NCBI RefSeq assembly: GCF_001874625.1
Contig: NZ_CP017671.1
Location: forward strand, 3,968,001-4,032,000
DNA: 64,000 nt
Origin: Providencia rettgeri
GTDB taxonomy: Bacteria > Pseudomonadota > Gammaproteobacteria > Enterobacterales > Enterobacteriaceae
Direction: 5' to 3'
Part shown: piece by piece, positions 37,971 through 48,098 of the stretch
Position numbering within the stretch: the stretch's first letter is position 1
Layout: each line of letters starts with the position of its first letter
Translations under genes and position numbers: made by a program
Notes under the pieces: model-generated
The model's input: the letters and a program-made list of their open reading frames with translations, nothing else
Database searches by the model: none
What the model was told of the DNA's origin: nothing

Positions 37971-38621
37971 TCACGCCATTTCTAATACTTTCTTAACGAG
38001 CTTGTTAATACCTATATTTGCTTCAGAAATTGATTGAGCCAGCATATAAGCAGGTGTTGTAACAACTCGATTAACCTCATCAACTACAATGTCATCTACA
38101 GTACATTTGACGTGCTTCCCTCCCATGCTCTCTATCTGAGCAATCGTTTCACTATCATCACCAATAGTTAGTTCTACTGATGTATTTAACATTTTAGGAA
38201 GCATGACAGGAGCAATACACATCAGCCCTAGTGGCTTTTTCTGCTGATGCATTTCTCGTACTAAACTTAATAGTTCTTTATTAATTTCACACTCACTTCC
38301 TTTAACTGCGAAATTACATAAGTTTTTTGCAGCACCAAAACCACCAGGAATTATGAGGGCATCTAGCTTTGATGCATCAGCTGACGACAAAGGCGATATT
38401 TTCCCACGTGTAATACGAGAAGATTCTTCTAATTGGTTACGTTTCTCTGATTTTTCTTCACCAGTTATATGATTAATAACAGTAGGTTGATTATCATCAG
38501 GAGCGAAAAAATGAACTTCAGCATTATTTTGACTCAAAGCCAACATAGTTAATACAGACTCATGGATCTCGCTTCCATCAAAAACACCACAGCCACTTAA
38601 AATAACCGCAATTGATTTCAT
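37971..38621 (-). CDS. elbB: DJ-1/PfpI-family protein ElbB
   Basis: A 216-residue glyoxalase-like class I glutamine-amidotransferase-fold protein (SIAVILSGCGVFDGSEIHES, DALIIPGGFGAAKNL, LGLMCIAPVML with the nucleophile cysteine). E. coli ElbB affects isoprenoid synthesis and shows weak glyoxalase activity. ATG 38621 is chosen because GGAGGAAGAT precedes it directly; the open frame extends 33 bp further without support. Co-transcribed with mtgA. Confidence 0.92.
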   Translation of the reverse strand: MKSIAVILSGCGVFDGSEIHESVLTMLALSQNNAEVHFFAPDDNQPTVINHITGEEKSEKRNQLEESSRITRGKISPLSSADASKLDALIIPGGFGAAKNLCNFAVKGSECEINKELLSLVREMHQQKKPLGLMCIAPVMLPKMLNTSVELTIGDDSETIAQIESMGGKHVKCTVDDIVVDEVNRVVTTPAYMLAQSISEANIGINKLVKKVLEMA

Positions 38622-38738
38622 ATCTTCCTCCATTTGTAGTAAATTATCTCTCAAGCGCTAAAGGGTAGAAACATCAATCTTCATCACAGATTTTAATGAA
38701 TCTTGTAACAGATTCGCTAAATTTTGGTATCTTGATGT

Positions 38739-38862
38739 TGCCCTTTACGGTGATATACCTAATTTAATGATTTGCCAAGAACAAAAAATACATGCAGATC
38801 AACGATTTCCCTGGTGTTGGCGCAGTATTCGCGCACCCCAACTTCGGTTGGGGTTATTTTTT
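38739..38862 (+). ncRNA. arcZ: Hfq-dependent sRNA ArcZ
   Basis: The 3' part is clearly ArcZ: ATTTCCCTGGTGTTGGCGCA at 38805 and GTATTCGCGCACCCC are as in E. coli, followed by the terminator ACCCCAAC-TTCG-GTTGGGGT and TTATTTTTTT. The location is also identical: between elbB and arcB, opposite to arcB, with the terminator overlapping the arcB 3' end. ArcZ activates rpoS translation and represses flhDC and other mRNAs through the processed 3' fragment beginning near 38805. The 5' end is set from a TATCTT -10 at 38728 and the usual 120-nt length, and is approximate. Confidence 0.92.
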
Positions 38863-41199
38863 TGTACGCTCATCAACCCAGTTTCTTAAAGTTTCTATAT
38901 CTGCTTTCCAGTCTTGTTTTAATTCATCAACCCATTCCTGAACATTATCCCACCATGCTGGTAAATCAGGAGATTGAATTTGCTGTGCGATTTTCTGTAA
39001 ATTCTTTAAACCAACAGAGCCAGCGGCACCTTTAATTTTATGGGCCTCTTCAACAATACCTTTTTGGTCCTTAGCCACCATATTCGAATCAAGAATAGCT
39101 AAATAACCCGGCAACATTTTTTCAAAAACATCTAACCCATCATAAATCAGTTTGGGGCCGACTAATTCAATGTACTGCTCTAACATGTCACAATCTAATA
39201 TAGACTCATCAACTTGTGATGTGACATCGCGGTTTTCAACTTCCTCATTTTGGGAAGTATGCTCCCCCCAAAATTGTTCTATAACTTGAGTTAAAGCAGG
39301 AACCGACAACGGTTTACTCAATACGCCATCCATTCCCGCATCAAAATATTCTTTTTTATCCTTAAGGACATTTGCCGTTAAGGCTATTAATGGTGGTAAA
39401 TCTTCTTTGTCATACTGTTGTTTAAGCTGCCTAGAAATATCTAAACCTGTCATATCTGGTAATTGAATGTCTAATAACACTAAATCATATTCACCGGGAG
39501 CAAACATTGCTAATGCATCTTTACCATTCATCGCTACATCAACTGTATTGCCAAGGTTTTCTAATACAGAACACGCAACAACAACATTGAGTTCAATGTC
39601 TTCCACTAATAAAATATGCAAGGCTGGTAGTGGGTAATCATCATCACTGTCTTGATGTTCAGCGACTTCTTCTTCAACCACAGGCGCTGTAATTGATAAA
39701 GTAAAAGTAGAACCTTGGCCTATTTCACTCTCAACCTGTATGTCGCCCCCCATATTTTGTGCTAACCGACGTGATACAGAAAGACCAATCCCCGTCCCTG
39801 TTGCAGGTTTACCACCAGCAGAATCTGTTACTTGATAGTACATCGCAAAGATTTTATCTAACTCATCCTGAGGTATGCCAATACCACTGTCTTTTACCCT
39901 AAAAAAGATTTTGTTTTCAGGCTCTTGCCAAATACTTACTTTGACCTCACCTTGTTGCGTGAACTTAACCGCATTCCCAATTAAATTCCATAATACCTGC
40001 CGTAAACGCGTCCCATCAGTTAACACCGTTTTTGGCAAAGTAGGTGCCACATCCATAACAAATTTAAGCCCTTTAGGCTGAACTAATAACCCACTTAGAT
40101 TCTCTAAATCATTCACAAACTCAGGTAATGCGACGGGTTGGTTATCTAGTTGGACTTTACGACGCTCAATTTTATCCATCTCAATGACATCATTAAAAAT
40201 ATTCCCTAATGTCACTGCACTGACATGAATCGTTTTTAAATAGCTAGATTGTTCTGAAGTTAAATTCGTATCGAGTAAAATACGACTAAGACCAACGATG
40301 CCATTAAGCGGCGTACGAAGCTCGTGGCTTATCGTTGAGATAAAGGTAGTCTTTTCCCTGCTCGCGTTCTCTAACGCCTCCTGGTAGCGTTTACGCTCTG
40401 TTATATCGCGACCAAAGCCCATAAGGCCATGTCGTTTACCTACTCGGTCATAAAATGGGACTTTTCGTAACTCAAAACAGGCTTTTCTGCCATCAGGGTA
40501 AACCAGCCACTGTTCATAAGTGAGGGAAACATTATGGCGGAAAACTTTTTCATCGGTCTCCATTACTTTAGACGCAATTTCGACATCATAAATATCTAGA
40601 GGTGTTAACCCAACTAAGTGTTTTTCACTTTTACCAGTCAACAGTTCCATTGCTCTGTTACAACCTGAAAACTCGTTATTTTCGTTGCGGTAATAAACTA
40701 AATCCGGTGATGCATCAAGGAATGAGCGCAGCAACACCGATTGTTGTTCAAGTTCAACCTGTGTTTGCTCTCGATATTTCATTTCTTGTTTGAGTTGTTC
40801 AAGCAGTTCCAAGTGCGCTCTTTCAGCTTTTTCGCGCTCTTGTATTTCAAGATTTAGTTGCTCAATATTGCCATGTAATTGAATGTTTAATTCCGCATCG
40901 CGCTTACGCATGACTTCAAGTTTATCGACCATGCGCGACAAACGTTGCCGCGACTCTTCTAACTGCTCAACGACAACCGAAAGAAAATAAACCGCTAAAG
41001 GGGTAATGATTAAGCCAAAGAAAATCGACCCGACCATATCGAGGCTATCAACATGCCCTCGCAAAAAGATTGTCACGGCCATCTGCATTATCATGGCAAG
41101 AACAACCAGCGCGGATGCTAGTAATAGTGAAAACCGCACCAGCCCTAGTTTCATCATCAAATCGACATAGTATTGCGCAAGGCCGCGAAGTACTTTCAT
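38854..41199 (-). CDS. arcB: Tripartite sensor kinase ArcB
   Basis: A 781-residue hybrid histidine kinase that senses the quinone pool and phosphorylates ArcA under low oxygen. The order is two membrane helices (about residues 20-75), a coiled-coil linker, a PAS domain (FLDASPDLVYYRNENNEFSG), the kinase core with ISHELRTPLNG, the receiver domain (LLDIQLPDMTGLD) and the C-terminal HPt domain (EEAHKIKGAAGSVG). ATG 41199 is favoured (AAGGGGTGG upstream); a GTG six bases before is possible. The stop codon lies in the ArcZ terminator. Confidence 0.96.
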   Translation of the reverse strand: MKVLRGLAQYYVDLMMKLGLVRFSLLLASALVVLAMIMQMAVTIFLRGHVDSLDMVGSIFFGLIITPLAVYFLSVVVEQLEESRQRLSRMVDKLEVMRKRDAELNIQLHGNIEQLNLEIQEREKAERAHLELLEQLKQEMKYREQTQVELEQQSVLLRSFLDASPDLVYYRNENNEFSGCNRAMELLTGKSEKHLVGLTPLDIYDVEIASKVMETDEKVFRHNVSLTYEQWLVYPDGRKACFELRKVPFYDRVGKRHGLMGFGRDITERKRYQEALENASREKTTFISTISHELRTPLNGIVGLSRILLDTNLTSEQSSYLKTIHVSAVTLGNIFNDVIEMDKIERRKVQLDNQPVALPEFVNDLENLSGLLVQPKGLKFVMDVAPTLPKTVLTDGTRLRQVLWNLIGNAVKFTQQGEVKVSIWQEPENKIFFRVKDSGIGIPQDELDKIFAMYYQVTDSAGGKPATGTGIGLSVSRRLAQNMGGDIQVESEIGQGSTFTLSITAPVVEEEVAEHQDSDDDYPLPALHILLVEDIELNVVVACSVLENLGNTVDVAMNGKDALAMFAPGEYDLVLLDIQLPDMTGLDISRQLKQQYDKEDLPPLIALTANVLKDKKEYFDAGMDGVLSKPLSVPALTQVIEQFWGEHTSQNEEVENRDVTSQVDESILDCDMLEQYIELVGPKLIYDGLDVFEKMLPGYLAILDSNMVAKDQKGIVEEAHKIKGAAGSVGLKNLQKIAQQIQSPDLPAWWDNVQEWVDELKQDWKADIETLRNWVDERTKK

Positions 41200-41499
41200 A
41201 ACCACCCCTTAGTTAAATTCTCTTTGAATCATATATCAAACAGGACAGTTTCGGATGTTTATTAATACAAAATGTCGATCCTGCTCATTCAATAGCCATT
41301 TTTTATTATTAATGATAAATAACAATCAGGAATTTTCTTTGCTTCTACTCGGGTAAAAACTCATTCTGAGTAAATCTTAATCACAATCAATTGAAAAACA
41401 AAATATTAATGCTGTTTATCTTTAAATATGGGCGATAAACTTAAAAGAAAACGCCAAGTTTTACCAAGTGAAATCAGACAAAGTTCATTAAGGAACACC
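41200..41499 (+). other. Intergenic region between divergent arcB and gltD
   Basis: A 300-bp A+T-rich stretch. It contains the promoters of both genes and no trace of the gltB coding sequence that precedes gltD in E. coli. An in-frame ATG at 41428 has no ribosome site, so I do not extend gltD to it. Confidence 0.55.
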
Positions 41500-42906
41500 A
41501 TGAATTCTAACAGTTTCAACCTCCAACGCCGCGAGCCACACAAAAAAGCACTGGCAACCCGTAAAATAGAGTTTGTTGAAATTTATGAGCCTGATAACGT
41601 TTCTGATATTCAACAACAATCAAGTCGTTGTCTGTCTTGTGGTAGCCCTTTTTGTGAATGGAAGTGCCCTTTACATAACCCAATCTCTAGTTGGCTTAAA
41701 CTTGCAGCTGAAGGGCGTATCATTGAAGCCGCTGAATTATCCCATCACACCAATAGTTTACCCGAAATATGTGGCCGTGTTTGCCCCCAAGATAAGTTAT
41801 GCGAAGTCGCTTGTGTACTACATGACGACCATGGTGCAGTGACTATTGGCCACATTGAACGCTATATTAATGATACTGCCTTTGCATTAGGCTGGCGCCC
41901 CGACCTTTCTCATGTTTCTCCAGTCAATAAGCGTGTTGCTATTATTGGGGCTGGCCCCGCTGGGCTAGCTTGTGCCGATGTTCTTGTTCGTAATGGTGTC
42001 GAGGCTATCGTTTTTGATAAACATCCCGAGATTGGGGGACTACTGACATTTGGTATCCCAGCATTTAAGTTAGAAAAACACGTTATGATGCAGCGACATG
42101 AAATTTTGGCAGAAATGGGGGTACAGTTTCAGCTTAATACTGAAATAGGTGTTGACCTCTCGTTAGATGCGCTTCTTAGCACCTATGACGCTATTTTTAT
42201 TGCTACAGGTGCCTATCAGTCAATTAAAGGGAACCTCTCAACTGAATCAATTCAAGGCGTGTATGAGGCTCTGCCCTATTTAATCGCGAATACCCGTCAT
42301 TTAATGGCACTACCTGCATCTACAGACCAACCCTACATTGATTTACATAAAAAACGCGTGGTTGTTTTAGGTGGGGGGGATACCGCGATGGATTGCACTC
42401 GGAGTGCTATTCGTCAAGGCGCTGCACAGGTTAATTGTGTCTATCGTAGAGATAAAGCAAGCATGCCCGGGTCGCAAAAAGAAATAACGAATGCATTAGA
42501 CGAAGGTGTTCAATTTTATTTTAATACCCAAGCGACCAAAGTAGCCACCAATGAAAATGGTCAGATTACTGGCATTTATGCTTCTCGAACCCAAAAAGGT
42601 GAACTCAAAGATGGGCGTTATCAAGTAGAACTCATTGAAAATTCAAATACTTTTATCGAAGCTGATGTGGTTATTGTTGCTTTTGGTTTTCACCCATACA
42701 CTCAATCTTGGTTAGCAGAGCAAGATGTTGAGCATAATCAGCACGGTCATATCTTAGCTAGTCATCATACGGGTTTTCCATACCAAACATCCAATCAAAA
42801 GATATTTGCAGGGGGAGATGCCATTAGGGGTTCTGACCTTGTAGTCACTGCGATTGCTGATGGCCGCGGAGCAGCTGAAGGAATTTTGCTTTTTCTCGGT
42901 GTTTAA
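41500..42906 (+). CDS. gltD: Glutamate synthase small subunit-like oxidoreductase GltD
   Basis: A 468-residue FAD/NADPH protein with the N-terminal double 4Fe-4S segment (RCLSCGSPFCEWKCPLHNPI, ICGRVCPQDKLCEVAC), the FAD site RVAIIGAGPAGLACADVL, EIGGLLTFGIPAFKLEK and the NADPH site KRVVVLGGGDTAMDCTRSAI. It matches GltD, which passes electrons from NADPH to the large subunit GltB. It occupies the E. coli position next to arcB, but gltB is missing. I start at ATG 41500 (AGGA 6 bp upstream). It may now serve another partner, like AegA-type proteins. Confidence 0.88.
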   Translation: MNSNSFNLQRREPHKKALATRKIEFVEIYEPDNVSDIQQQSSRCLSCGSPFCEWKCPLHNPISSWLKLAAEGRIIEAAELSHHTNSLPEICGRVCPQDKLCEVACVLHDDHGAVTIGHIERYINDTAFALGWRPDLSHVSPVNKRVAIIGAGPAGLACADVLVRNGVEAIVFDKHPEIGGLLTFGIPAFKLEKHVMMQRHEILAEMGVQFQLNTEIGVDLSLDALLSTYDAIFIATGAYQSIKGNLSTESIQGVYEALPYLIANTRHLMALPASTDQPYIDLHKKRVVVLGGGDTAMDCTRSAIRQGAAQVNCVYRRDKASMPGSQKEITNALDEGVQFYFNTQATKVATNENGQITGIYASRTQKGELKDGRYQVELIENSNTFIEADVVIVAFGFHPYTQSWLAEQDVEHNQHGHILASHHTGFPYQTSNQKIFAGGDAIRGSDLVVTAIADGRGAAEGILLFLGV

Positions 42907-42920
42907 TTACCGAATAATAC

Positions 42921-42959
42921 TTTAAAAAAAGAAAAACAGAGGGATTATCCCCTCTGTTG
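42921..42959 (-). terminator. Terminator of sspAB
   Basis: On the minus strand AACAGAGGG / CCCTCTGTT forms a hairpin followed by TTTCTTTTTTT, 46 bp after the sspB stop codon. It also faces the end of gltD. Confidence 0.75.
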
Positions 42960-43004
42960 ATCGTTATTACTTGATTTCTAAAGTAATGAAAACTGATAAG
43001 CCTG

Positions 43005-43499
43005 TTATTTGACAACTCTTAGTGCAGGTCTACCTTTCGGAGGCCTAGGTGGCTCATCACCTGATGGTTCTTGCGAACTTTCATCAGGAAGGTCAGCTTC
43101 ATGAACTAAAGTAATATTATCTTCTGGTTCTTCAATATCTTCGACCCCTGAGGATAACTCTGCATCATAAGCAGTCTCAGGTTCAAACATCATACCAGCC
43201 CCATTTTCACGTGCATATACCGCCATAATTGCTGACATTGGAACATACACTTGACGCGGCACACCACCAAAACGGGCATTGAAACGCACTTCTTCGTTGG
43301 TGATTTCGAAATTACCGACGGCTCGAGGCGCTACATTCAAAACAATTTGCCCATCCCGAGCAAACTCCATAGGAACGTTTACATCGGGAACGGTGACATC
43401 AACCACCAAATGCGGAGTCATATCGTTATCAAGTAACCACTCGTAGTGGGCACGTAACAAATAAGGACGACGTGGTGACATTGGTGTCATTTCCATCAT
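43005..43499 (-). CDS. sspB: ClpXP adaptor SspB
   Basis: A 164-residue adaptor that delivers ssrA-tagged proteins to ClpXP. The N-terminal substrate-binding fold (SPRRPYLLRAHYEWLLDND, VRFNARFGGVPRQVYVPMSA) is followed by an acidic, proline-containing flexible linker and the ClpX-binding tail GRPALRVVK. It begins 2 bp after sspA on the same strand, the standard operon. Confidence 0.96.
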   Translation of the reverse strand: MMEMTPMSPRRPYLLRAHYEWLLDNDMTPHLVVDVTVPDVNVPMEFARDGQIVLNVAPRAVGNFEITNEEVRFNARFGGVPRQVYVPMSAIMAVYARENGAGMMFEPETAYDAELSSGVEDIEEPEDNITLVHEADLPDESSQEPSGDEPPRPPKGRPALRVVK

Positions 43500-43501
43500 T
43501 T

Positions 43502-44155
43502 TTAGCCTCTTCTAATAGGCTGTCTAGACTCGCGCATTTCTTTTTCAGCATCCGTCAATGACGCGCTGAATCCGTCACGGTCAAAAACGCGATCCATATA
43601 AAAATGTAAGTATTTGCTGATTGATGGGTTAATTTCAATACCGAGTACAGGTAAGCGCCACAGCAATGGAGCCAAATAGCAATCGACGATGCTAAATTCT
43701 TCGCTCATGAAGAAGTCCATTTCAGCAAAAACAGGAGAAACTGCGATCAGCTCTTCAGATAATTGACGGCGGGCATTTGCAGCTTCTTGTGCCGTGCCTT
43801 TCTCAATTTTGTCCATCAATGAATACCAGTCATTTTTAATGCGATACATTAATTGACGGCTTGTACCACGTGCAACTGGATAAACAGGCATTAATGGTGG
43901 ATGAGGAAAACGCTCATCAAGGTATTCCATGATAATATGTGGGTCATAAAGCGTTAGATCACGATCAACCAACGTTGGAACGCTATGGTATGGGTTGAGG
44001 TCAATCAAATCTTTATGTTGCTGACCAGGTTCAACATATTCAATTTGAACACTAACTCCTTTTTCAGCCAGAACAATACGTACCTGATGGCTAAAAATGT
44101 CAGTTGGGCTAGAGAACAATGTCATTACCGAACGTTTATTAGGAGCGACAGCCAT
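43502..44155 (-). CDS. sspA: Stringent starvation protein SspA
   Basis: A 217-residue glutathione-transferase-fold protein that binds RNA polymerase and regulates stationary-phase and acid-tolerance genes. MTLFSSPTDIFSHQVRIVLA, NPYHSVPTLVDRDLTLYD and LLWRLPVLGIEI match E. coli SspA. ATG 44155 is preceded by GGAGG at perfect spacing; the open frame reaches 12 bp further only because that GGAGG sits in frame. First gene of sspAB. Confidence 0.96.
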   Translation of the reverse strand: MAVAPNKRSVMTLFSSPTDIFSHQVRIVLAEKGVSVQIEYVEPGQQHKDLIDLNPYHSVPTLVDRDLTLYDPHIIMEYLDERFPHPPLMPVYPVARGTSRQLMYRIKNDWYSLMDKIEKGTAQEAANARRQLSEELIAVSPVFAEMDFFMSEEFSIVDCYLAPLLWRLPVLGIEINPSISKYLHFYMDRVFDRDGFSASLTDAEKEMRESRQPIRRG

Positions 44156-44633
44156 TAAAACCTCCAAAATACAAAATGGACGAAATGTAATTAAGTATTT
44201 AATTACCGATTACCCATTTTAAAATCCCCAGTGTCCGTCTTTCATTTATCCATACTGAAAGCCAACACAACCCTCCCGCACAATAAAGGCGAGAAATCCG
44301 AAATAAAAAACAGGCACATATTCTAACAGATTTTGTACAGCTTAGGGGGGAAGCATCGAAAAAATCATAAGTATATTTCAATGACAGGTTAAATCACAAA
44401 AAAAATAGTTTTATTAACTAAAAATATACTTATATATGGATTTAAATCCTTGGAGTTGAATCCATACTTTGGTTATTTAATAATAAATAAATGAACTAAA
44501 TAACACCCAACTAATAATAATTTTAAATTCTAAACTAAATAATTCTTTTTTCTACAAATTATATCAATTTCTTTTTAATCGCTATATTTAATCAAGTATT
44601 ACCAATATTAATTAATCAAAAACAACAGACAAT
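44156..44633 (-). other. Long A+T-rich leader/intergenic region before sspA
   Basis: No gene is supportable here. It separates rpsI from sspA, which in E. coli are closer, and must hold the sspA promoter. A palindrome GGATTTAAATCC (44438-44449) sits inside a larger imperfect inverted repeat with arms TATGGATT and AATCCATA (about 44435-44466). Confidence 0.5.
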
Positions 44634-44662
44634 AAAAAACCCGCCATAAAGGCGGGTTTTTT
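44634..44662. terminator. Terminator of rplM-rpsI
   Basis: AAAAAACCCGCC-ATAAA-GGCGGGTTTTTT is a symmetrical strong hairpin with T-runs on both strands; on the minus strand it ends the ribosomal protein message 30 bp after rpsI. Confidence 0.92.
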
Positions 44663-44691
44663 CATTAATTTCATGCCCAAAGGGCAATAAA

Positions 44692-45848
<1,157 letters not shown>

Positions 45849-46979
45849 TTAAGCCAAATGTGGGATTTTAAGGTATTCTTCACTTTGCATTTCTTGTAAA
45901 CGGGACAAACAACGTTGGTATTCAAACGCCAGTAATTGCCCTTGATAAAGCGATTCCATCGGTACTGCTGCATTAATAATTAATTTAACTTTACGCTCAT
46001 AAAACTCATCAATTAAGGCCAAAAACCTGCGAGCGGAGTTTTCATCGTTCGTACCCATGGCAGGTACATTATATAACAAGATAGTATGGTAACAGTTCGA
46101 TAAATAGATATAGTCGTTTTGGCTACGAGGCTCTTCGCAAAGCACCTTAAACTCTATTGCTAAAACCCCTTCCGCGGTACGGATCGCCTGCATTTTGCGG
46201 TGATTAACTTCTAACACCGGTGATTGTTCACCTTGCTTCCCGGCCAATTTAACAAAAACGTCATCCAAATGTTGACGATTTTCACTATTAATTGGCGACA
46301 AGAATAGGTGAGCTTGAGTTAGAGTCCGTAAGCGATAGTCAATCCCTGCATCGACGTTCATTACATCGCAATACTTTTTAATTTGCTCGATCGCAGGTAA
46401 AAAACGAGCACGCTGCAAACCATTACGATACAAATCATCAGGAATAATATTCGAGGTAGCCACTAACGTTATACCCCGAGCAAATAACCCCTCAAGTAAA
46501 GTACCTAAAATCATTGCATCAGTAATATCAGAGACAAAAAACTCATCAAAGCACAACACGTCAGTGTGTTTTTTAAATTCATCGGCAATAATATCTAACG
46601 GGTTTTCTTGCCCCTGTAACGCCATTAAATCTTCTTGTACTTTTTTCATAAAACGATGAAAATGCAAACGAAGTTTACGTGTTCCTGGTAAACTTTCGTA
46701 AAACATATCCATTAGCCATGTTTTTCCACGACCCACTCCCCCCCACATATATAACCCTTGTACAGGCACTATCGATGTAGTCGGAGTTTTGCCTAATAAG
46801 CGGCTAAAACGTTGCTTTAAACCAGAAGGTTTTTCACTAGGAACAATTGAAGGTGCATTAACGAGGTTCTGATAAATTTTATCTAGGCGTTCGACAGCAA
46901 GCTTTTGTACGTCATCAGGCTGATAATTCCCATCAGCTAACGCTTGTTGATAACGCATTGTAGGGCTCATTGGTGACAT
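45849..46979 (-). CDS. zapE: Cell division ATPase ZapE
   Basis: A 376-residue AFG1-like AAA-type ATPase that acts at the Z-ring under low oxygen. Walker A is GGVGRGKTW, Walker B VLCFDEFFVSD, and the sensor region LVATSNIIPDDLYRNGLQRA and terminal FEYQRCLSRLQEMQSEEYLK are as in E. coli. I start at ATG 46979 (SPMSPTMRYQQALADG), which gives the E. coli length and follows AAGGA; the frame is open for 84 bp more upstream. Divergent from zapG. Confidence 0.93.
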   Translation of the reverse strand: MSPMSPTMRYQQALADGNYQPDDVQKLAVERLDKIYQNLVNAPSIVPSEKPSGLKQRFSRLLGKTPTTSIVPVQGLYMWGGVGRGKTWLMDMFYESLPGTRKLRLHFHRFMKKVQEDLMALQGQENPLDIIADEFKKHTDVLCFDEFFVSDITDAMILGTLLEGLFARGITLVATSNIIPDDLYRNGLQRARFLPAIEQIKKYCDVMNVDAGIDYRLRTLTQAHLFLSPINSENRQHLDDVFVKLAGKQGEQSPVLEVNHRKMQAIRTAEGVLAIEFKVLCEEPRSQNDYIYLSNCYHTILLYNVPAMGTNDENSARRFLALIDEFYERKVKLIINAAVPMESLYQGQLLAFEYQRCLSRLQEMQSEEYLKIPHLA

Positions 46980-47320
46980 TAACTGAATAATCCTTAAAAA
47001 TTTCGGTTTTTTTACCGTTATTTGATATACACTGCCTTTATTATAACCAGATTCAGTTATCATTTAACTTTCGGTTAACGAATCGATATAGAGTAAGGAA
47101 ATTCAACTTAAGATTCTACCTTTAAGTTCTGAATAACTTTAGTTTAGCTAGTTCAAGTTTTGTGGGTTTTCTCATCACTTAATTGTCAAATTACAATATG
47201 TTGAAATGCTTTACTTGACGCTTACATGCAACTTGAATTATTTAAGGTATAGTAACGGTAACGACACTTAATTTCTGCGAACATTGAATCTGTGAACATT
47301 GAAGTAATGAAGGAGTCAGC

Positions 47321-47725
47321 ATGACCTGGGAGTATGCATTAATAGGATTAATTGTTGGTTTTATCATCGGCGCACTAGTTGTCCGTTATGGTAACCCAAA
47401 ACTTCGCCAACAAAAAACAGCGCAAGCTGAGTTAGACAAAAAAAGCACTGAACTTGAAGAGTACCGTAAAGAGCTTGTTAGCCATTTTGCTCGCAGCGCA
47501 GAACTATTGGATAAAATGGCGCGTGACTACCGTCAACTGTATCAACACATGGCACAAAGTTCGTCTGAATTGATGCCTGATATGCCTGCACAAGATAACC
47601 CATTTAACTATCGCTTAACGGAATCTGAGGCAGATAACGACCAAGCACCAGTTAAAATGCCACCAAGAGATTACTCTGATGGCGCATCAGGCTTGTTCCG
47701 CCCTCTTGAAGAGAAAGAAAAGTAA
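47321..47725 (+). CDS. zapG: Cell-division/envelope protein ZapG (YhcB)
   Basis: A 134-residue inner-membrane protein (DUF1043). A single N-terminal helix (YALIGLIVGFIIGALVVRYG) is followed by a cytoplasmic coiled coil (KLRQQKTAQAELDKKSTELE-like region, residues 30-75) and a disordered tail. E. coli YhcB links cell-wall, LPS and division machineries. AAGGAG precedes the start. It sits between zapE and degQ as in E. coli. Confidence 0.93.
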   Translation: MTWEYALIGLIVGFIIGALVVRYGNPKLRQQKTAQAELDKKSTELEEYRKELVSHFARSAELLDKMARDYRQLYQHMAQSSSELMPDMPAQDNPFNYRLTESEADNDQAPVKMPPRDYSDGASGLFRPLEEKEK

Positions 47726-47739
47726 TTTTCTTCGTTTAT

Positions 47740-47764
47740 CACCAGTAAGTGCCACTTACTGGTG
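47740..47764 (+). terminator. Probable terminator after zapG
   Basis: Near-perfect hairpin CACCAGTAAGTG / CACTTACTGGTG, 14 bp after the stop codon. The tail ATTCCTTAT is poor in T, so termination may be weak. Confidence 0.5.
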
Positions 47765-47917
47765 ATTCCTTATAACATTCACTGAATTTTATTATTCCAC
47801 CTGTATCTTCTGCTTTTAAATACTCATTTAATAAATCTGAACAAAATTTCCATCTAAATGTAACTTAATGATTTATTTAGCAACTGTATAGAAGTTAAAG
47901 TTTCACTTAAGTTGCAT

Positions 47918-47932
47918 GTAAATAGATGTAAA
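47918..47932 (+). promoter_or_regulatory. CpxR box before degQ
   Basis: GTAAA-TAGAT-GTAAA is an exact match to the CpxR consensus GTAAA-N5-GTAAA. It lies 26 bp ahead of a sigma-E-like -35 element and 166 bp before the degQ start, the layout known from E. coli degP. Confidence 0.75.
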
Positions 47933-47958
47933 AGAATGGATATTCGCTACCCGTAAAG

Positions 47959-47987
47959 GGAACTTTTGCGCATAATCTATAGTCATA
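47959..47987 (+). promoter_or_regulatory. Candidate sigma-E promoter of degQ
   Basis: GGAACTT (47959-47965) is a perfect sigma-E -35 element; TCATA (47983-47987) after 17 bp is a partial -10 match to TCNNA. The spacing is one base longer than the usual 16. Confidence 0.55.
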
Positions 47988-48098
47988 GTCTTCAGTAAAA
48001 TTGAATCTGATACCAACCAATATCTCAACTCATTGTGTTACCCCCAAAAATGTATCCACAGTGAATTGATAATTATTTTTGAGAGAATCGACTAAATT

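Noticed and set aside
41428-41499. N-terminal extension of gltD
   Set aside because: No ribosome site, no similarity to GltD, and ATG 41500 has AGGA at proper spacing.
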